This document shows, piece after piece, positions 1 to 7,655 of a stretch of 17,197 bases of DNA. The stretch is from positions 1 to 17,197 of the forward strand of contig DATAYA010000381.1 of assembly GCA_036272815.1 (NCBI GenBank), written 5' to 3'. The position numbers were made by a program, and so were the translations under genes. The notes below the pieces were generated by a model, which saw only the letters and a list, made by a program, of their open reading frames with translations, was not told the origin of the DNA and searched no databases. The stretch's first letter is position 1, and every line of letters begins with the position of its first letter. This DNA comes from DATAYA01 sp036272815 (GTDB lineage Bacteria; Pseudomonadota; Alphaproteobacteria; Acetobacterales; Acetobacteraceae).

Positions 1-594
1 TTCCGCAGGGTGAAGGCCGGCGCGCCGTACGTGGACGAAGATCTGAACGTCCTGCTGGCCGGGCGGGGACTGCTCGCGCGGCTGTTCCGGCCGATGTTCC
101 GCCTGATCCGGCGGAGCTGGCACATGTATCCGCTGGGCTTCCTGTTCGGTCTTGGCTTCGACACGGCAACCGAGGTCGGGCTCCTCGGCATCTCGGCGGC
201 GCAGGGCGCGCAGGGCATGTCGATTTGGACGATCATGGTGTTTCCGGCGCTGTTCACGGCGGGCATGTCGCTGGTCGACACGACAGACAGCATCCTGATG
301 CTCGGCGCGTATGGCTGGGCGTTCATCAAGCCGATCCGCAAGCTGTACTACAACATGACGATCACCTTCGTCTCCGTGCTGGTGGCGTTGCTGGTCGGCG
401 GCATCGAGGCGCTCGGGCTGATCGGCGGCCAATTCGGCCTGAAGGGCCTGTTCTGGAATGGAATCGGCAAGCTGAACGACAATTTTGGCGCGATCGGATT
501 CCTCATCATCGGCATATTCGTGGTGAGCTGGATCGCGTCAGCCATCATCTACCGCGCCCGTGGCTACGATCTGTTGGAGGTGAATGCCGGCTGA
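1..594 (+). CDS. NiCoT-family nickel/cobalt permease, C-terminal part
   Basis: This is the C-terminal part of an inner-membrane high-affinity nickel/cobalt permease (HoxN/NixA/NicT family). The frame is open from base 1, so the gene starts outside the window, and it ends at TGA 592-594. Visible family motifs are LGFDTATEV (within the segment YPLGFLFGLGFDTATEVGLL) and GMSLVDTTDS, both typical NiCoT signatures in membrane helices. At least four hydrophobic helices remain, with the last near GFLIIGIFVVSWIASAIIY. The defining HX4DH motif of an early helix would lie upstream and cannot be seen. Such permeases usually supply Ni for urease or hydrogenase, or Co for cobalamin; no such partner gene is in the window, so the preferred metal is unknown. 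It converges on glgA across a 76-base gap. Confidence 0.9.
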   Translation, partial: FRRVKAGAPYVDEDLNVLLAGRGLLARLFRPMFRLIRRSWHMYPLGFLFGLGFDTATEVGLLGISAAQGAQGMSIWTIMVFPALFTAGMSLVDTTDSILMLGAYGWAFIKPIRKLYYNMTITFVSVLVALLVGGIEALGLIGGQFGLKGLFWNGIGKLNDNFGAIGFLIIGIFVVSWIASAIIYRARGYDLLEVNAG

Positions 595-670
595 CCAGTC
601 GCGCCCCGGTCTCGATTGACGCGGCCGTTCACGGGTTCGGCTGCACTGTTCGGCGATTGCAACGCAAGGA

Positions 671-2080
671 TCAGACCGCCAGCGAGCGGTAGAGCGCAGC
701 GTAGAGTGCCGCCGGACGCTGCCAGTCCACCTCAGCCAGCATGCCGTTTGCGCGTATCGTTTCCCACGTCGCTGCATCGTGCCAAAGGGCGACCGTGCGC
801 GCGACCGCGGCGGCGAGGGCCGCGGCATCGACGGGCGCGAACTGGACGCCGGTCGCGACGCCCGCCGCCAGTGCCGCCTCGTTGGCGTCGATCACGGTAT
901 CGGCGAGCCCGCCCACGCGCGCAACGACCGGTACCGCGCCGTAGTGCAGTGCGCAGAGCTGGGTCAGTCCGCACGGCTCGAAGCGCGACGGCACCAGCAA
1001 TGCATCCGCGCCGCCCTGGATCAGGTGCGCCAGCCCCTCATCGTAGCCGAAACGGACGCCGACGCGGCCGGGGTGTGCTGCCGCCGCTCGGGCCAACTCC
1101 GCCTCGATCGGCGTGTCCCCCGCGCCGAGCAGGGCGAGTTGCGTGCCGGCGGCGAGCAGCGCGGGCAGGGCGTCGGCGAGGATGTCCATCCCCTTCTGCC
1201 AGGTGAGCCGGCTGATGACGCCGGACAGGCAGGCGTCCGGGTCGGCCGTGAGCCTGAGCGCGGCCTGAAGCGCGGCCTTGTTCCTTGGCCGTTCCGTGTC
1301 GGCGCGGGCCGGCAGATGCGCGTCGTTGGCCGGGTTCCACACGTCGGTGTCGATGCCGTTGCGGATGCCCGACAGCACGGCGGCGCGCGCGCGCAGCAGG
1401 CCGTCGAGGCCCATGCCGAAGGCCGGTGTCTGTATCTCGGCGGCATAGGTGGGGGAGACCGTGGTGATCCAGTCCGCCAGCCGCAGCCCGGCCTTGAGGA
1501 ACCCAATCGCGCCGTAATACTCGACGCCTTCGATCGCGAACGAGGACGCCGGCAGCCCGAGTGCCGCCAACAGCCCCGCCGGAAACTGGCCCTGATAAGC
1601 GAGGTTGTGGACCGTCATCACGGTCGCGGGCCGCCGGCCGCCGCCGTAGTGCAGATAGGCGGGCGCGAGCGCCCCCTGCCAGTCATGCGCATGGACCACG
1701 TCCGGCACGAAGCCGGCGATGGCACCCCGCCCGATCCCGGCCGCCACCGCGCCGAGCGCCGCGAAACGCTGCGCGTCGTCGTCGTGACCATAGAGGGCGT
1801 CACGTGCATAGAGATGCGGCGCCTCGATCGCGAACAGGTCGAGGCTGCCCGCGCGCGCCGCCAGCACGCGGGCCGGGCCGCCGAACAGGTCGGGCAGGTC
1901 CCACGCGGGTGCGGCGCCGATGATCGCCGCCGCGACCGCGGGATAGAGCGGCAGCAGCGGCCGCATCGCGACATCCTCGGCGGCGAGTGCGGGCGGCAGC
2001 GCGCCGGCGACATCGGCGAGGCCGCCGGTCTTGACGAGAGGAAAAAGCTCCGAGACGACCGAGAGGACGCGCAGCGGCAT
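671..2080 (-). CDS. glgA: Glycogen (starch) synthase, ADP-glucose-dependent
   Basis: This GT5 glycosyltransferase transfers glucose from ADP-glucose to the non-reducing end of alpha-1,4-glucan in the cytoplasm. The protein is 469 residues, close to the usual size of about 477. Diagnostic motifs are KTGGLADV near residues 17-24 (ADP-glucose binding), HAHDWQ, TVHNLAYQG, SRLTWQKGMD and the C-terminal RFEPCGLTQL, followed by a nucleotide-binding GGLADTV. The frame stays open far upstream inside glgC. The start was placed at the ATG at 2078-2080 because MPLRVLSVVSELFPLVKTGG is the normal N-terminus of the family. The upstream translation is Arg/Gly-rich nonsense from another frame. The ATG overlaps the glgC stop by one base (TGATG), and no separate Shine-Dalgarno sequence is evident, so translation is probably coupled to glgC. 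Confidence 0.95.
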   Translation of the reverse strand: MPLRVLSVVSELFPLVKTGGLADVAGALPPALAAEDVAMRPLLPLYPAVAAAIIGAAPAWDLPDLFGGPARVLAARAGSLDLFAIEAPHLYARDALYGHDDDAQRFAALGAVAAGIGRGAIAGFVPDVVHAHDWQGALAPAYLHYGGGRRPATVMTVHNLAYQGQFPAGLLAALGLPASSFAIEGVEYYGAIGFLKAGLRLADWITTVSPTYAAEIQTPAFGMGLDGLLRARAAVLSGIRNGIDTDVWNPANDAHLPARADTERPRNKAALQAALRLTADPDACLSGVISRLTWQKGMDILADALPALLAAGTQLALLGAGDTPIEAELARAAAAHPGRVGVRFGYDEGLAHLIQGGADALLVPSRFEPCGLTQLCALHYGAVPVVARVGGLADTVIDANEAALAAGVATGVQFAPVDAAALAAAVARTVALWHDAATWETIRANGMLAEVDWQRPAALYAALYRSLAV

Positions 2081-3348
2081 CAGGCGCCAATGCGGTCGAT
2101 CATCGATTGCGTCACGAGGCAGATGCCGCGGTCGGTGCGGCGGAAGCGGCGCGCGTCCAGCTCCGGGTCCTCGCCCACGACCAAGCCGGGCGGGATGCGC
2201 ACGCCGCGATCGACGACCACGTTCGAAAGCCGCGCGTGCCGCCCGATATCGACATAGGGCAGCACCACCGCGTTGTGCACGCGGGCATAGGAATGGGCAT
2301 GGACCCCGGTGAACAGCAGCGCCCGCTCCAGCGCCGCGCCGGAGACGATGCAACCGCCCGAGACCAGCGAGTTCACCGCCTCGCCGCGACGCCCGACGTC
2401 GTTGTGCACGAACTTCGTCGGCGGCGTGATCTCGCCATAGGTCCAGATCGGCCAGTCGCGGTCGTAAAGGTCGAGCGCCGGCACGACGTCGGTGAGGTCG
2501 ATGTTGGCTTCCCAATAGGCATCGAGCGTGCCGACGTCGCGCCAGTAGACTTCCGATTCCACCGTGGAGCGCACGCAACTGTCGGAGAAGCGGTGTGCCA
2601 CCGCGCGGCCGTGGCGGACCAGATAAGGGATGATGTCGTGGCCGAAATCGCGCGAGGACATCGGGTCCGCGGCATCGCGCCGGAGCTGGTCGAACAGGAA
2701 CTTCGTCTCGAAGACGTAGATGCCCATGCTCGCGAGCGCCATCTCCGGCCGGCCGGGGATGCCGGGCGGGTCCTTGGGTTTCTCAAGGAAAGAGACCACC
2801 CGGTCGGCGGTATCGACGCCCATCACGCCGAAGCCGCTCGCCTCCGCCCGCGGCACCTCGATGCAGCCGACCGTCACGTCGGCGTCGCGCTCGACATGCA
2901 GTTGCAGCATTTTCTCGTAGTCCATCTTGTAGACGTGATCGCCCGCAAGCAGGACGATGTGCTGCGGGTTGTAATCGGCGATGATGTCGATGTTCTGAAA
3001 GACGGCATCCGCGGTGCCAGCGTACCACTGGTTCTCCGACACGCGCTGGCTTGCGGGCAGGATGTCGAAGCTCTCGTTGCGCTCGGGGCGGAAGAAGTTC
3101 CAGCCGCGCTGCATGTGGCGGATCAGGCTGTGCGCCTTGTATTGCGTGGCGACGCCGATGCGGCGGATGCCGGAGTTGAGGGCATTCGACAGTGCGAAGT
3201 CGATGACGCGCGACTTGCCGCCGAAATAGACGGCGGGCTTGGCGCGGATGTCGGTGAGTTCCATCAGCCGGCTGCCGCGGCCGCCGGCCAGCACGTAGGC
3301 CATCGCCGAGCGGGCGAGCGGGGCATTGACGGTGGCGAGCGCCGGCAT
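2080..3348 (-). CDS. glgC: Glucose-1-phosphate adenylyltransferase (ADP-glucose pyrophosphorylase)
   Basis: GlgC makes ADP-glucose from ATP and glucose-1-phosphate, the committed and allosterically controlled step of bacterial glycogen synthesis. The protein is 422 residues, the usual length. The nucleotidyltransferase domain begins with AYVLAGGRGSRL (residues 17-28) followed by RAKPAVYFGGK. The lysine of RAKPAV corresponds to the E. coli activator-site Lys39. Further family blocks are VIDFALSNALNSGIRRIGV, WYAGTADAVFQN, GDHVYKMDYEKML and FLEKPKDPP (sugar-phosphate-binding Lys). A C-terminal left-handed beta-helix region follows. The ATG is preceded by a good Shine-Dalgarno sequence (GGGAGGAG on the minus strand, about 3356-3363). 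It is the first gene of a glgC-glgA pair; a promoter probably lies in the 153 bases upstream, but no convincing -35/-10 was found. Branching and debranching genes are absent from the window. Confidence 0.96.
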   Translation of the reverse strand: MPALATVNAPLARSAMAYVLAGGRGSRLMELTDIRAKPAVYFGGKSRVIDFALSNALNSGIRRIGVATQYKAHSLIRHMQRGWNFFRPERNESFDILPASQRVSENQWYAGTADAVFQNIDIIADYNPQHIVLLAGDHVYKMDYEKMLQLHVERDADVTVGCIEVPRAEASGFGVMGVDTADRVVSFLEKPKDPPGIPGRPEMALASMGIYVFETKFLFDQLRRDAADPMSSRDFGHDIIPYLVRHGRAVAHRFSDSCVRSTVESEVYWRDVGTLDAYWEANIDLTDVVPALDLYDRDWPIWTYGEITPPTKFVHNDVGRRGEAVNSLVSGGCIVSGAALERALLFTGVHAHSYARVHNAVVLPYVDIGRHARLSNVVVDRGVRIPPGLVVGEDPELDARRFRRTDRGICLVTQSMIDRIGA

Positions 3349-3460
3349 CGGTGGGCTCCTCCCTGGCGTGGTCGGCGCCCGGTTGGGGGTGCGCCCGCAT
3401 CGACCATTACGCTACAGGATCGCACCGCCCGCGGCGAGGACAAGTGCTGCCGCCACGTGA

Positions 3461-3479
3461 GAGGTCCGGCTCCGGCCTC
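3461..3479 (-). terminator. Weak hairpin after the dehydrogenase gene, possible terminator
   Basis: An imperfect hairpin lies about 23 bases past the dehydrogenase stop codon. Outer arms gagg (3461-3464) and cctc (3476-3479) enclose inner ccg/cgg pairs, with one bulged T at 3465 and a four-base loop. No T-tract follows on the minus strand, so it is not a classical intrinsic terminator. It could mark the end of the transporter operon or simply reflect the high GC content. Confidence 0.22.
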
Positions 3480-3501
3480 GATCTCTCGACCGCAAGCCGC
3501 C

Positions 3502-4596
3502 TCACCCGGGCGCGACCACCCCCAGCGCGGCCGCTGTCGCCCCGATCGCCGCCCACGTCGCCCGCTGCAACGGGATTCCCTCCCGCATCCGCTGCGTCCG
3601 CGTCCGCACTTCCGGCTCGCCCGGCACCAGCACCTCGCCGCCAGGCTGCGCCGGCCGCGCCGCCTTGACGTAGTCGGCATAGTCGCGCGCCGCCCGCTCG
3701 AACCCGTCCGCGCCGAACGCACCGGGCCGCAGATAGATCGAGAACATCCCGTTCGCGATCCCGCCGCGCTTGCCGCCCGGAATCGGGCCCGACGTGCCGC
3801 CGCCGGTCAGGCACCCGGCGAGGATCTCGCACATGAACGCAAGCCCGGATCCCTTGTGCTCCCCGAAGGTGCATAGCGCGCCGGCGCCCGACGCGGAATC
3901 CCGCACATGCGTCCCCGCGATCTCGCCATAGAGCGTGCACGGATCGGAGGAGAGCGTGCCGTCCGGCTCGATCAGCGCGCCCTCCGGCACCGGCTTGCCG
4001 CCGTTCGATGCCACCAGCACCTTGCCCTCGGCCACCAGCGACGTTGCCATGTCGAGCAGCAGCGGCGGCCCGTCGGGCTGCGGCACGCCGATGCAGAACG
4101 GGTTGGTCGAGAAGCGACGGTCGACGCCGCCGAAGGGTGCGACCAGCTCGCCGCGCCAGACATTGACGAAATGGATCGAGACCAGGCCGGCCTCCGCCGC
4201 CCGTTCCCCCCAGTCGCCGATGCGCCCGAGATGGCCGGAGTTGCGCAACGCCACCGCCGCCATCCCCGCATCCCGCGCCTTGGCAATGCCGAGATCGACG
4301 GCAAGCGGCCCGATCGTCTGGCCAAAGCCGAGATTGCCGTCGACGACCGCATGCGTCGCGCTCTCGGTCACGATCGTCAGGCGCTGGCCCGCGCGCACGC
4401 GGTCCTCGCGCAGCCACTGCACATAGCGTGGTGCCCGGATCACGCCGTGGCTGTCGTGGCCTGCGAGATTGGCGGAGAGCAGATAGCGCGCGATGCGCTC
4501 CGCCTCCTCCTGCGCGCAGCCCGCGGCCGCGAAGATCGCGGCGATATAGGCGTGCAGTCGCGCGACCGGAATGGCCAGCGCATCGGCGTCGGCCAT
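3502..4596 (-). CDS. Ldh2-family NAD(P)-dependent 2-hydroxycarboxylate dehydrogenase (HcxB/YbiC-like)
   Basis: This 364-residue protein belongs to the malate/L-lactate/ureidoglycolate dehydrogenase family, which oxidises 2-hydroxy acids, or reduces 2-oxo acids, with NAD(P) in the cytoplasm. The segment NLAGHDSHG (residues 43-51) carries the family His/Asp/Ser-His signature. RNSGHLGRIGDW, VSIHFVNVWRGELVAPFGG, STNPFCIG, LLLDMATS, FGEHKGSGLAFMCEIL and the late LVPGEPEVRTR follow in order. From memory these blocks match E. coli HcxB (formerly YbiC) more closely than the lactate or ureidoglycolate members, but the substrate cannot be assigned. It starts six bases after the ATPase stop codon and has no clear Shine-Dalgarno sequence, so it is probably the last gene of the ABC importer operon. 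That context suggests it oxidises the imported compound or a product of it. Confidence 0.88.
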   Translation of the reverse strand: MADADALAIPVARLHAYIAAIFAAAGCAQEEAERIARYLLSANLAGHDSHGVIRAPRYVQWLREDRVRAGQRLTIVTESATHAVVDGNLGFGQTIGPLAVDLGIAKARDAGMAAVALRNSGHLGRIGDWGERAAEAGLVSIHFVNVWRGELVAPFGGVDRRFSTNPFCIGVPQPDGPPLLLDMATSLVAEGKVLVASNGGKPVPEGALIEPDGTLSSDPCTLYGEIAGTHVRDSASGAGALCTFGEHKGSGLAFMCEILAGCLTGGGTSGPIPGGKRGGIANGMFSIYLRPGAFGADGFERAARDYADYVKAARPAQPGGEVLVPGEPEVRTRTQRMREGIPLQRATWAAIGATAAALGVVAPG

Positions 4597-4601
4597 TGCG
4601 A

Positions 4602-5702
4602 TCAGACCACGCGGCCGGATTCGGGCTCGATCAGGTGCATGTGATTCATGTCGACGGCGAATGGCATAATCTCGCCCGGCTCGGCACGCACGGCGGGGTC
4701 GACGCGCGCGCAGATCGGCGCACCGTCTATGAAGAAATGCACCATCGTCTCCATGCCCATCGGCTCGGTGACATCGACGCGCTCGTCGATGCGGGCGATG
4801 CCGGGCTTGGGATCGTCGGTGTGCTCGGTCAGGTGCTCGGGGCGCAGGCCGAGCAGCATCTTGCGGTCCTTGAACGGGCCGTAGCGGTCGACGCGGGCCG
4901 TCGGGATCGCCAGACTCGCGCCGTCCGGCATCTTCGCCGACAGCGTGTTGCCGTTCACCTCGATGCGTACCGGGATGAAGTTCATCGCCGGCGAACCGAT
5001 GAAGCCTGCGACGAAGCGCGTCGCCGGGTGGTGATAGAGTTCCTGGGGCGGGCCGACCTGCTCGATGATGCCGCCGTTCATCACCACCACGCGGTCGGCG
5101 AGCGTCATTGCCTCGATCTGGTCGTGCGTCACGTAGACCGTCGTGGTCCGCACCGTCTGATGCACCTTTTTTATCTCCGTGCGCATCTGCACGCGGAGCT
5201 TGGCATCGAGGTTGGAAAGCGGCTCATCGAACAAAAAGACCTTCGGGTGACGCACGATCGCGCGCCCCATCGCCACTCGCTGCCGCTGCCCGCCGGAGAG
5301 CGCCTTCGGTTTCCGCGCCAACAACTGCTGGATGTCGAGGATGCGCGCCGCCTCGTCCACGCGCTGCTTGATCTCGGGTTTCGGCATCTTCCGCAGCTTG
5401 AGGCCGAACGCCATGTTATCGAACACGCTCATGTGGGGATAGAGCGCGTAGTTCTGGAACACCATCGCGATGTCCCGGTCGCGCGGGGGCACGTCGTTGA
5501 CGACGTCGCCGCCGATCCAGATCTCGCCGTCGCTTATTTCTTCCAGCCCCGCGATCATGCGCAGCGTCGTGGACTTGCCGCAACCAGAGGGGCCGACGAG
5601 GACAACAAACTCCTCGTCGGCGATCTCGAGGTCGATGCCCTTTACGGCCTGTACGCCGCCCTCGTATTCCTTGACGACCTTGCGGACGGAAACCTGCGCC
5701 AT
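4602..5702 (-). CDS. Sugar-type ABC importer ATPase (MalK/UgpC family)
   Basis: This is the ATP-hydrolysing subunit of a CUT1 carbohydrate-type importer and works as a dimer on the cytoplasmic face of the permeases. The protein is 366 residues, the normal size. It contains Walker A GPSGCGKST (residues 37-45), the Q-loop region MVFQNYALYPHMSVFDNM, signature LSGGQRQRVAMGRAIV, Walker B VFLFDEPLSNLDAKLR and the switch histidine in YVTHDQIEA. A C-terminal TOBE/regulatory domain of about 130 residues follows, with LGLRPEHL typical of UgpC/MalK proteins. The frame stays open upstream into the permease gene. The start at 5700-5702 gives the family N-terminus MAQVSVRKVVKEY and lies eight bases after the permease stop. 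It may also be shared with other importers, as UgpC-type ATPases sometimes are. Confidence 0.95.
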   Translation of the reverse strand: MAQVSVRKVVKEYEGGVQAVKGIDLEIADEEFVVLVGPSGCGKSTTLRMIAGLEEISDGEIWIGGDVVNDVPPRDRDIAMVFQNYALYPHMSVFDNMAFGLKLRKMPKPEIKQRVDEAARILDIQQLLARKPKALSGGQRQRVAMGRAIVRHPKVFLFDEPLSNLDAKLRVQMRTEIKKVHQTVRTTTVYVTHDQIEAMTLADRVVVMNGGIIEQVGPPQELYHHPATRFVAGFIGSPAMNFIPVRIEVNGNTLSAKMPDGASLAIPTARVDRYGPFKDRKMLLGLRPEHLTEHTDDPKPGIARIDERVDVTEPMGMETMVHFFIDGAPICARVDPAVRAEPGEIMPFAVDMNHMHLIEPESGRVV

Positions 5703-5710
5703 GACGTCTG

Positions 5711-6604
5711 TTATCCCTTCGTCGCGCCGGCGGTCAGGCCGGCGATGTAGTAGTCCATCAGGAACGCGTAGATCACGATCGGCGGGGCGGCGGCGAGCAC
5801 GTTGCCGGCCATGATCTTGCCCCACTCGAACACGTCCCCGCGCACCAGGTCGCTCACCACGCCGACCGTCAGGACCATCTGGTTGGAACTGTAGAGGAAG
5901 GCCAGCGGGTAGATGAAGGCCCCCCAGGAGACGGTGAAGGCGAAGATCATCGCCGCGATGATGCCCGGCATGGCGACGGGGATGAAGATCTTGAACAGCA
6001 TCTGCATCCAGGACGCGCCGTCGATCAGCGCCGCCTCGTCAAGTTCCTTCGGCACCGAGGAGAAATATCCGATCATGATCCAGGTGCAGAACGGCACCGA
6101 CAGCGTCGGCAGCGTCAGTACCAGCGACCAGGCGTTGTTGAGCAGCCCGACCGTGCCCACCACCTTGAACAGCGGCAGGAACAGCAGCGCCGGCGGCACG
6201 AGATAGGTCAGGAACACCCCGGTCGCGAGGCTCTGGCTCCCCAGGAACCGCATCCGCGACAGGCTGAACGCCGCCATCACCGAGATGATCATGGTGATGA
6301 CGACGACCGAGACCGTCACCTTGATCGTGTTCCAGTAGTAGATCTGAAACGCCCGATTCGTGATGAGATAGATGAAGTTCGACAGCGTCGGGTGATGCGG
6401 ATACCAGGGGCTGCCCTTCTGCGCCGAGATTTCCGCGGAACTCTTGAGGCTGGTCATCAGGGTGTAGAACGGCGGCACCAGGAACATCACAGCGAAGACC
6501 ACAAGCGCTGCATAGCTGCCCCAGAGCACCCAGCGCTGATGCCTCACCGTGCTTGACGGGCGCCGGCGCGGCAGCGCGCCGGCAGCGGCGACGGCGCCGC
6601 TCAT
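5711..6604 (-). CDS. ABC importer permease, MalG/UgpE-type
   Basis: This second inner-membrane permease of the CUT1 importer is 297 residues long. After a basic cytoplasmic N-terminus it has about six hydrophobic helices, starting at VLWGSYAALVVFAVMFLVPPFYTLMTSLK, a classic MalG-type opening. The EAA loop that docks the ATPase is EAALIDGASWMQMLFKIFIPVAMPG. Its C-terminus (FLMDYYIAGLTAGATKG) matches the usual ending of MalG-like proteins. It stops eight bases before the ATPase start, and the other permease gene ends 16 bases before its own start. Cotranscription is therefore very likely. The transported compound cannot be read from the permease sequence. Confidence 0.94.
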   Translation of the reverse strand: MSGAVAAAGALPRRRPSSTVRHQRWVLWGSYAALVVFAVMFLVPPFYTLMTSLKSSAEISAQKGSPWYPHHPTLSNFIYLITNRAFQIYYWNTIKVTVSVVVITMIISVMAAFSLSRMRFLGSQSLATGVFLTYLVPPALLFLPLFKVVGTVGLLNNAWSLVLTLPTLSVPFCTWIMIGYFSSVPKELDEAALIDGASWMQMLFKIFIPVAMPGIIAAMIFAFTVSWGAFIYPLAFLYSSNQMVLTVGVVSDLVRGDVFEWGKIMAGNVLAAAPPIVIYAFLMDYYIAGLTAGATKG

Positions 6605-6620
6605 CGGGTGATCTCCCCCA

Positions 6621-7571
6621 TCATGCTGCCGTCTCCTTGGTGCGCCGGTTCACCCCGCGCAGCGTGAAGAACGCGACGACTGCGAGGATCGGCAGCATGA
6701 ACAGGCTCGTCGCGGCGCCCAGCGGGATGTCGCCCGACTCGATCCCGACGTTGAACGCGTAGGTCGGGAAGATGTGCGTCTGGTTCTGCGGGCCGCCCGC
6801 GGTGAGGATGCGCACGACGTCGAAATCGGCCAGCGTCACGATCAGGCTGAACAGCATGGTGATCGAGATGATGTTGCGCATCAGCGGCAGCGTGACGAAA
6901 CGCATTCTCTGAATCCAGGTCGCGCCGTCGATCGAGGCCGCCTCATACAGCGTCTCCGGCACCGATTTCAGCGCCGCGAGATACATGATCATGAAGAACG
7001 GCGTGCCGTACCAGGTGTTGACGACGACGGTGCAGATGCGCGCGATCCAGCCCGAGCCGAGCCAGGCCACGGGTGCCAAGCCGAGATGGGTGAGGACCCA
7101 GTTGAAGGCCGAATAGGACGGGTCGAACATCCACCACCAGCCGAGCACCGACAGCGCCTCGGGGATCACCCAGGGCACCAGCAGCAGGCCGCGCCAGATG
7201 CGCTGGCGCTTGCCGGGGATGTTGTTCATCAGGTGCGCGAGCACGAACCCGAGGAACGCCTTCGCCACCACCGCGGTGCCGGCGAAGAACAGGCTCTGCC
7301 AGATCACCATGCGGAACGTGTCGCGCCGCAGCAGGAAGGAGTAGTTGCTCAGCCCCTCCCACCCGGTCAGGTGCCGGTTGAGCAGGCTCAGGTAGATCGC
7401 GTAGCAGGTCGGAAAGACCATCAGCCCGAGGATGAGCAGCAGCAGCGGCGAGGCCATCAGGAAGGCGATCGTGGAGCGCCGGCGCAGCAACCGGGTCACG
7501 CCCCCGGGCCGTGGACGGGCGTGGCGGCGGCCGGCGGAGATGCCAAGCGGAACCGAAGTGCCGTCGGCCAT
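6621..7571 (-). CDS. ABC importer permease, MalF/UgpA-type
   Basis: This is the first inner-membrane permease of the importer (316 residues). An Arg-rich N-terminus precedes about six hydrophobic helices beginning at FLMASPLLLLILGLMVFPTCYAIYLSLL. The ATPase-docking EAA loop is EAASIDGATWIQRMRFVTLPLMRN. Near the end, TAGGPQNQT followed by a final helix and a short basic tail is typical of CUT1 MalF-like permeases. The ATG (7569-7571) has a strong Shine-Dalgarno sequence, AGGAGGG at 7577-7583 on the minus strand. This independent ribosome site fits with the gene being separated from the binding-protein gene by 84 bases that hold a stable stem-loop. Confidence 0.95.
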   Translation of the reverse strand: MADGTSVPLGISAGRRHARPRPGGVTRLLRRRSTIAFLMASPLLLLILGLMVFPTCYAIYLSLLNRHLTGWEGLSNYSFLLRRDTFRMVIWQSLFFAGTAVVAKAFLGFVLAHLMNNIPGKRQRIWRGLLLVPWVIPEALSVLGWWWMFDPSYSAFNWVLTHLGLAPVAWLGSGWIARICTVVVNTWYGTPFFMIMYLAALKSVPETLYEAASIDGATWIQRMRFVTLPLMRNIISITMLFSLIVTLADFDVVRILTAGGPQNQTHIFPTYAFNVGIESGDIPLGAATSLFMLPILAVVAFFTLRGVNRRTKETAA

Positions 7572-7601
7572 GCGTGCCCTCCTGTCTGGGCGGTCGGCGA
7601 G

Positions 7602-7630
7602 GCGGCGGGCGGTTGATGGACGCCCGCCGC
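7602..7630 (-). promoter_or_regulatory. Perfect 10-bp stem-loop between binding-protein and permease genes
   Basis: Arms gcggcgggcg (7602-7611) and cgcccgccgc (7621-7630) are exact reverse complements around a nine-base loop. The structure lies about 25 bases after the binding-protein stop and before the permease ribosome site. No T-tract follows on the minus strand. In many binding-protein ABC operons such intercistronic hairpins protect the upstream message or partly terminate transcription, so that more binding protein than permease is made. That role is inferred from position. Confidence 0.6.
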
Positions 7631-7655
7631 GTGCGGTCGCGATGCTGGCGCAGGA

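Noticed and set aside
595..670. Bidirectional terminator between the nickel permease and glgA genes
   Set aside because: No stable inverted repeat with a loop of reasonable size was found in the 76-base convergent gap.
779..2257. Long plus-strand open frame of nearly 500 codons opposite glgA
   Set aside because: The translation is Arg/Gly-rich with no domain, and it is the antisense of a clear glgA gene; GC-rich DNA leaves such frames open.
2081..2578. N-terminal extension of glgA into glgC
   Set aside because: The extra residues are out-of-frame glgC sequence; the family N-terminus begins at the ATG that overlaps the glgC stop.
2107..3876. Long plus-strand open frame of nearly 590 codons opposite glgC and the glgC upstream region
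   Set aside because: It is the antisense shadow of glgC, with His/Arg/Asp-rich composition typical of reversed coding sequence.
4428..5750. Plus-strand open frame opposite the ABC ATPase gene
   Set aside because: The minus strand here encodes an ATPase with all expected motifs; the plus frame has none.
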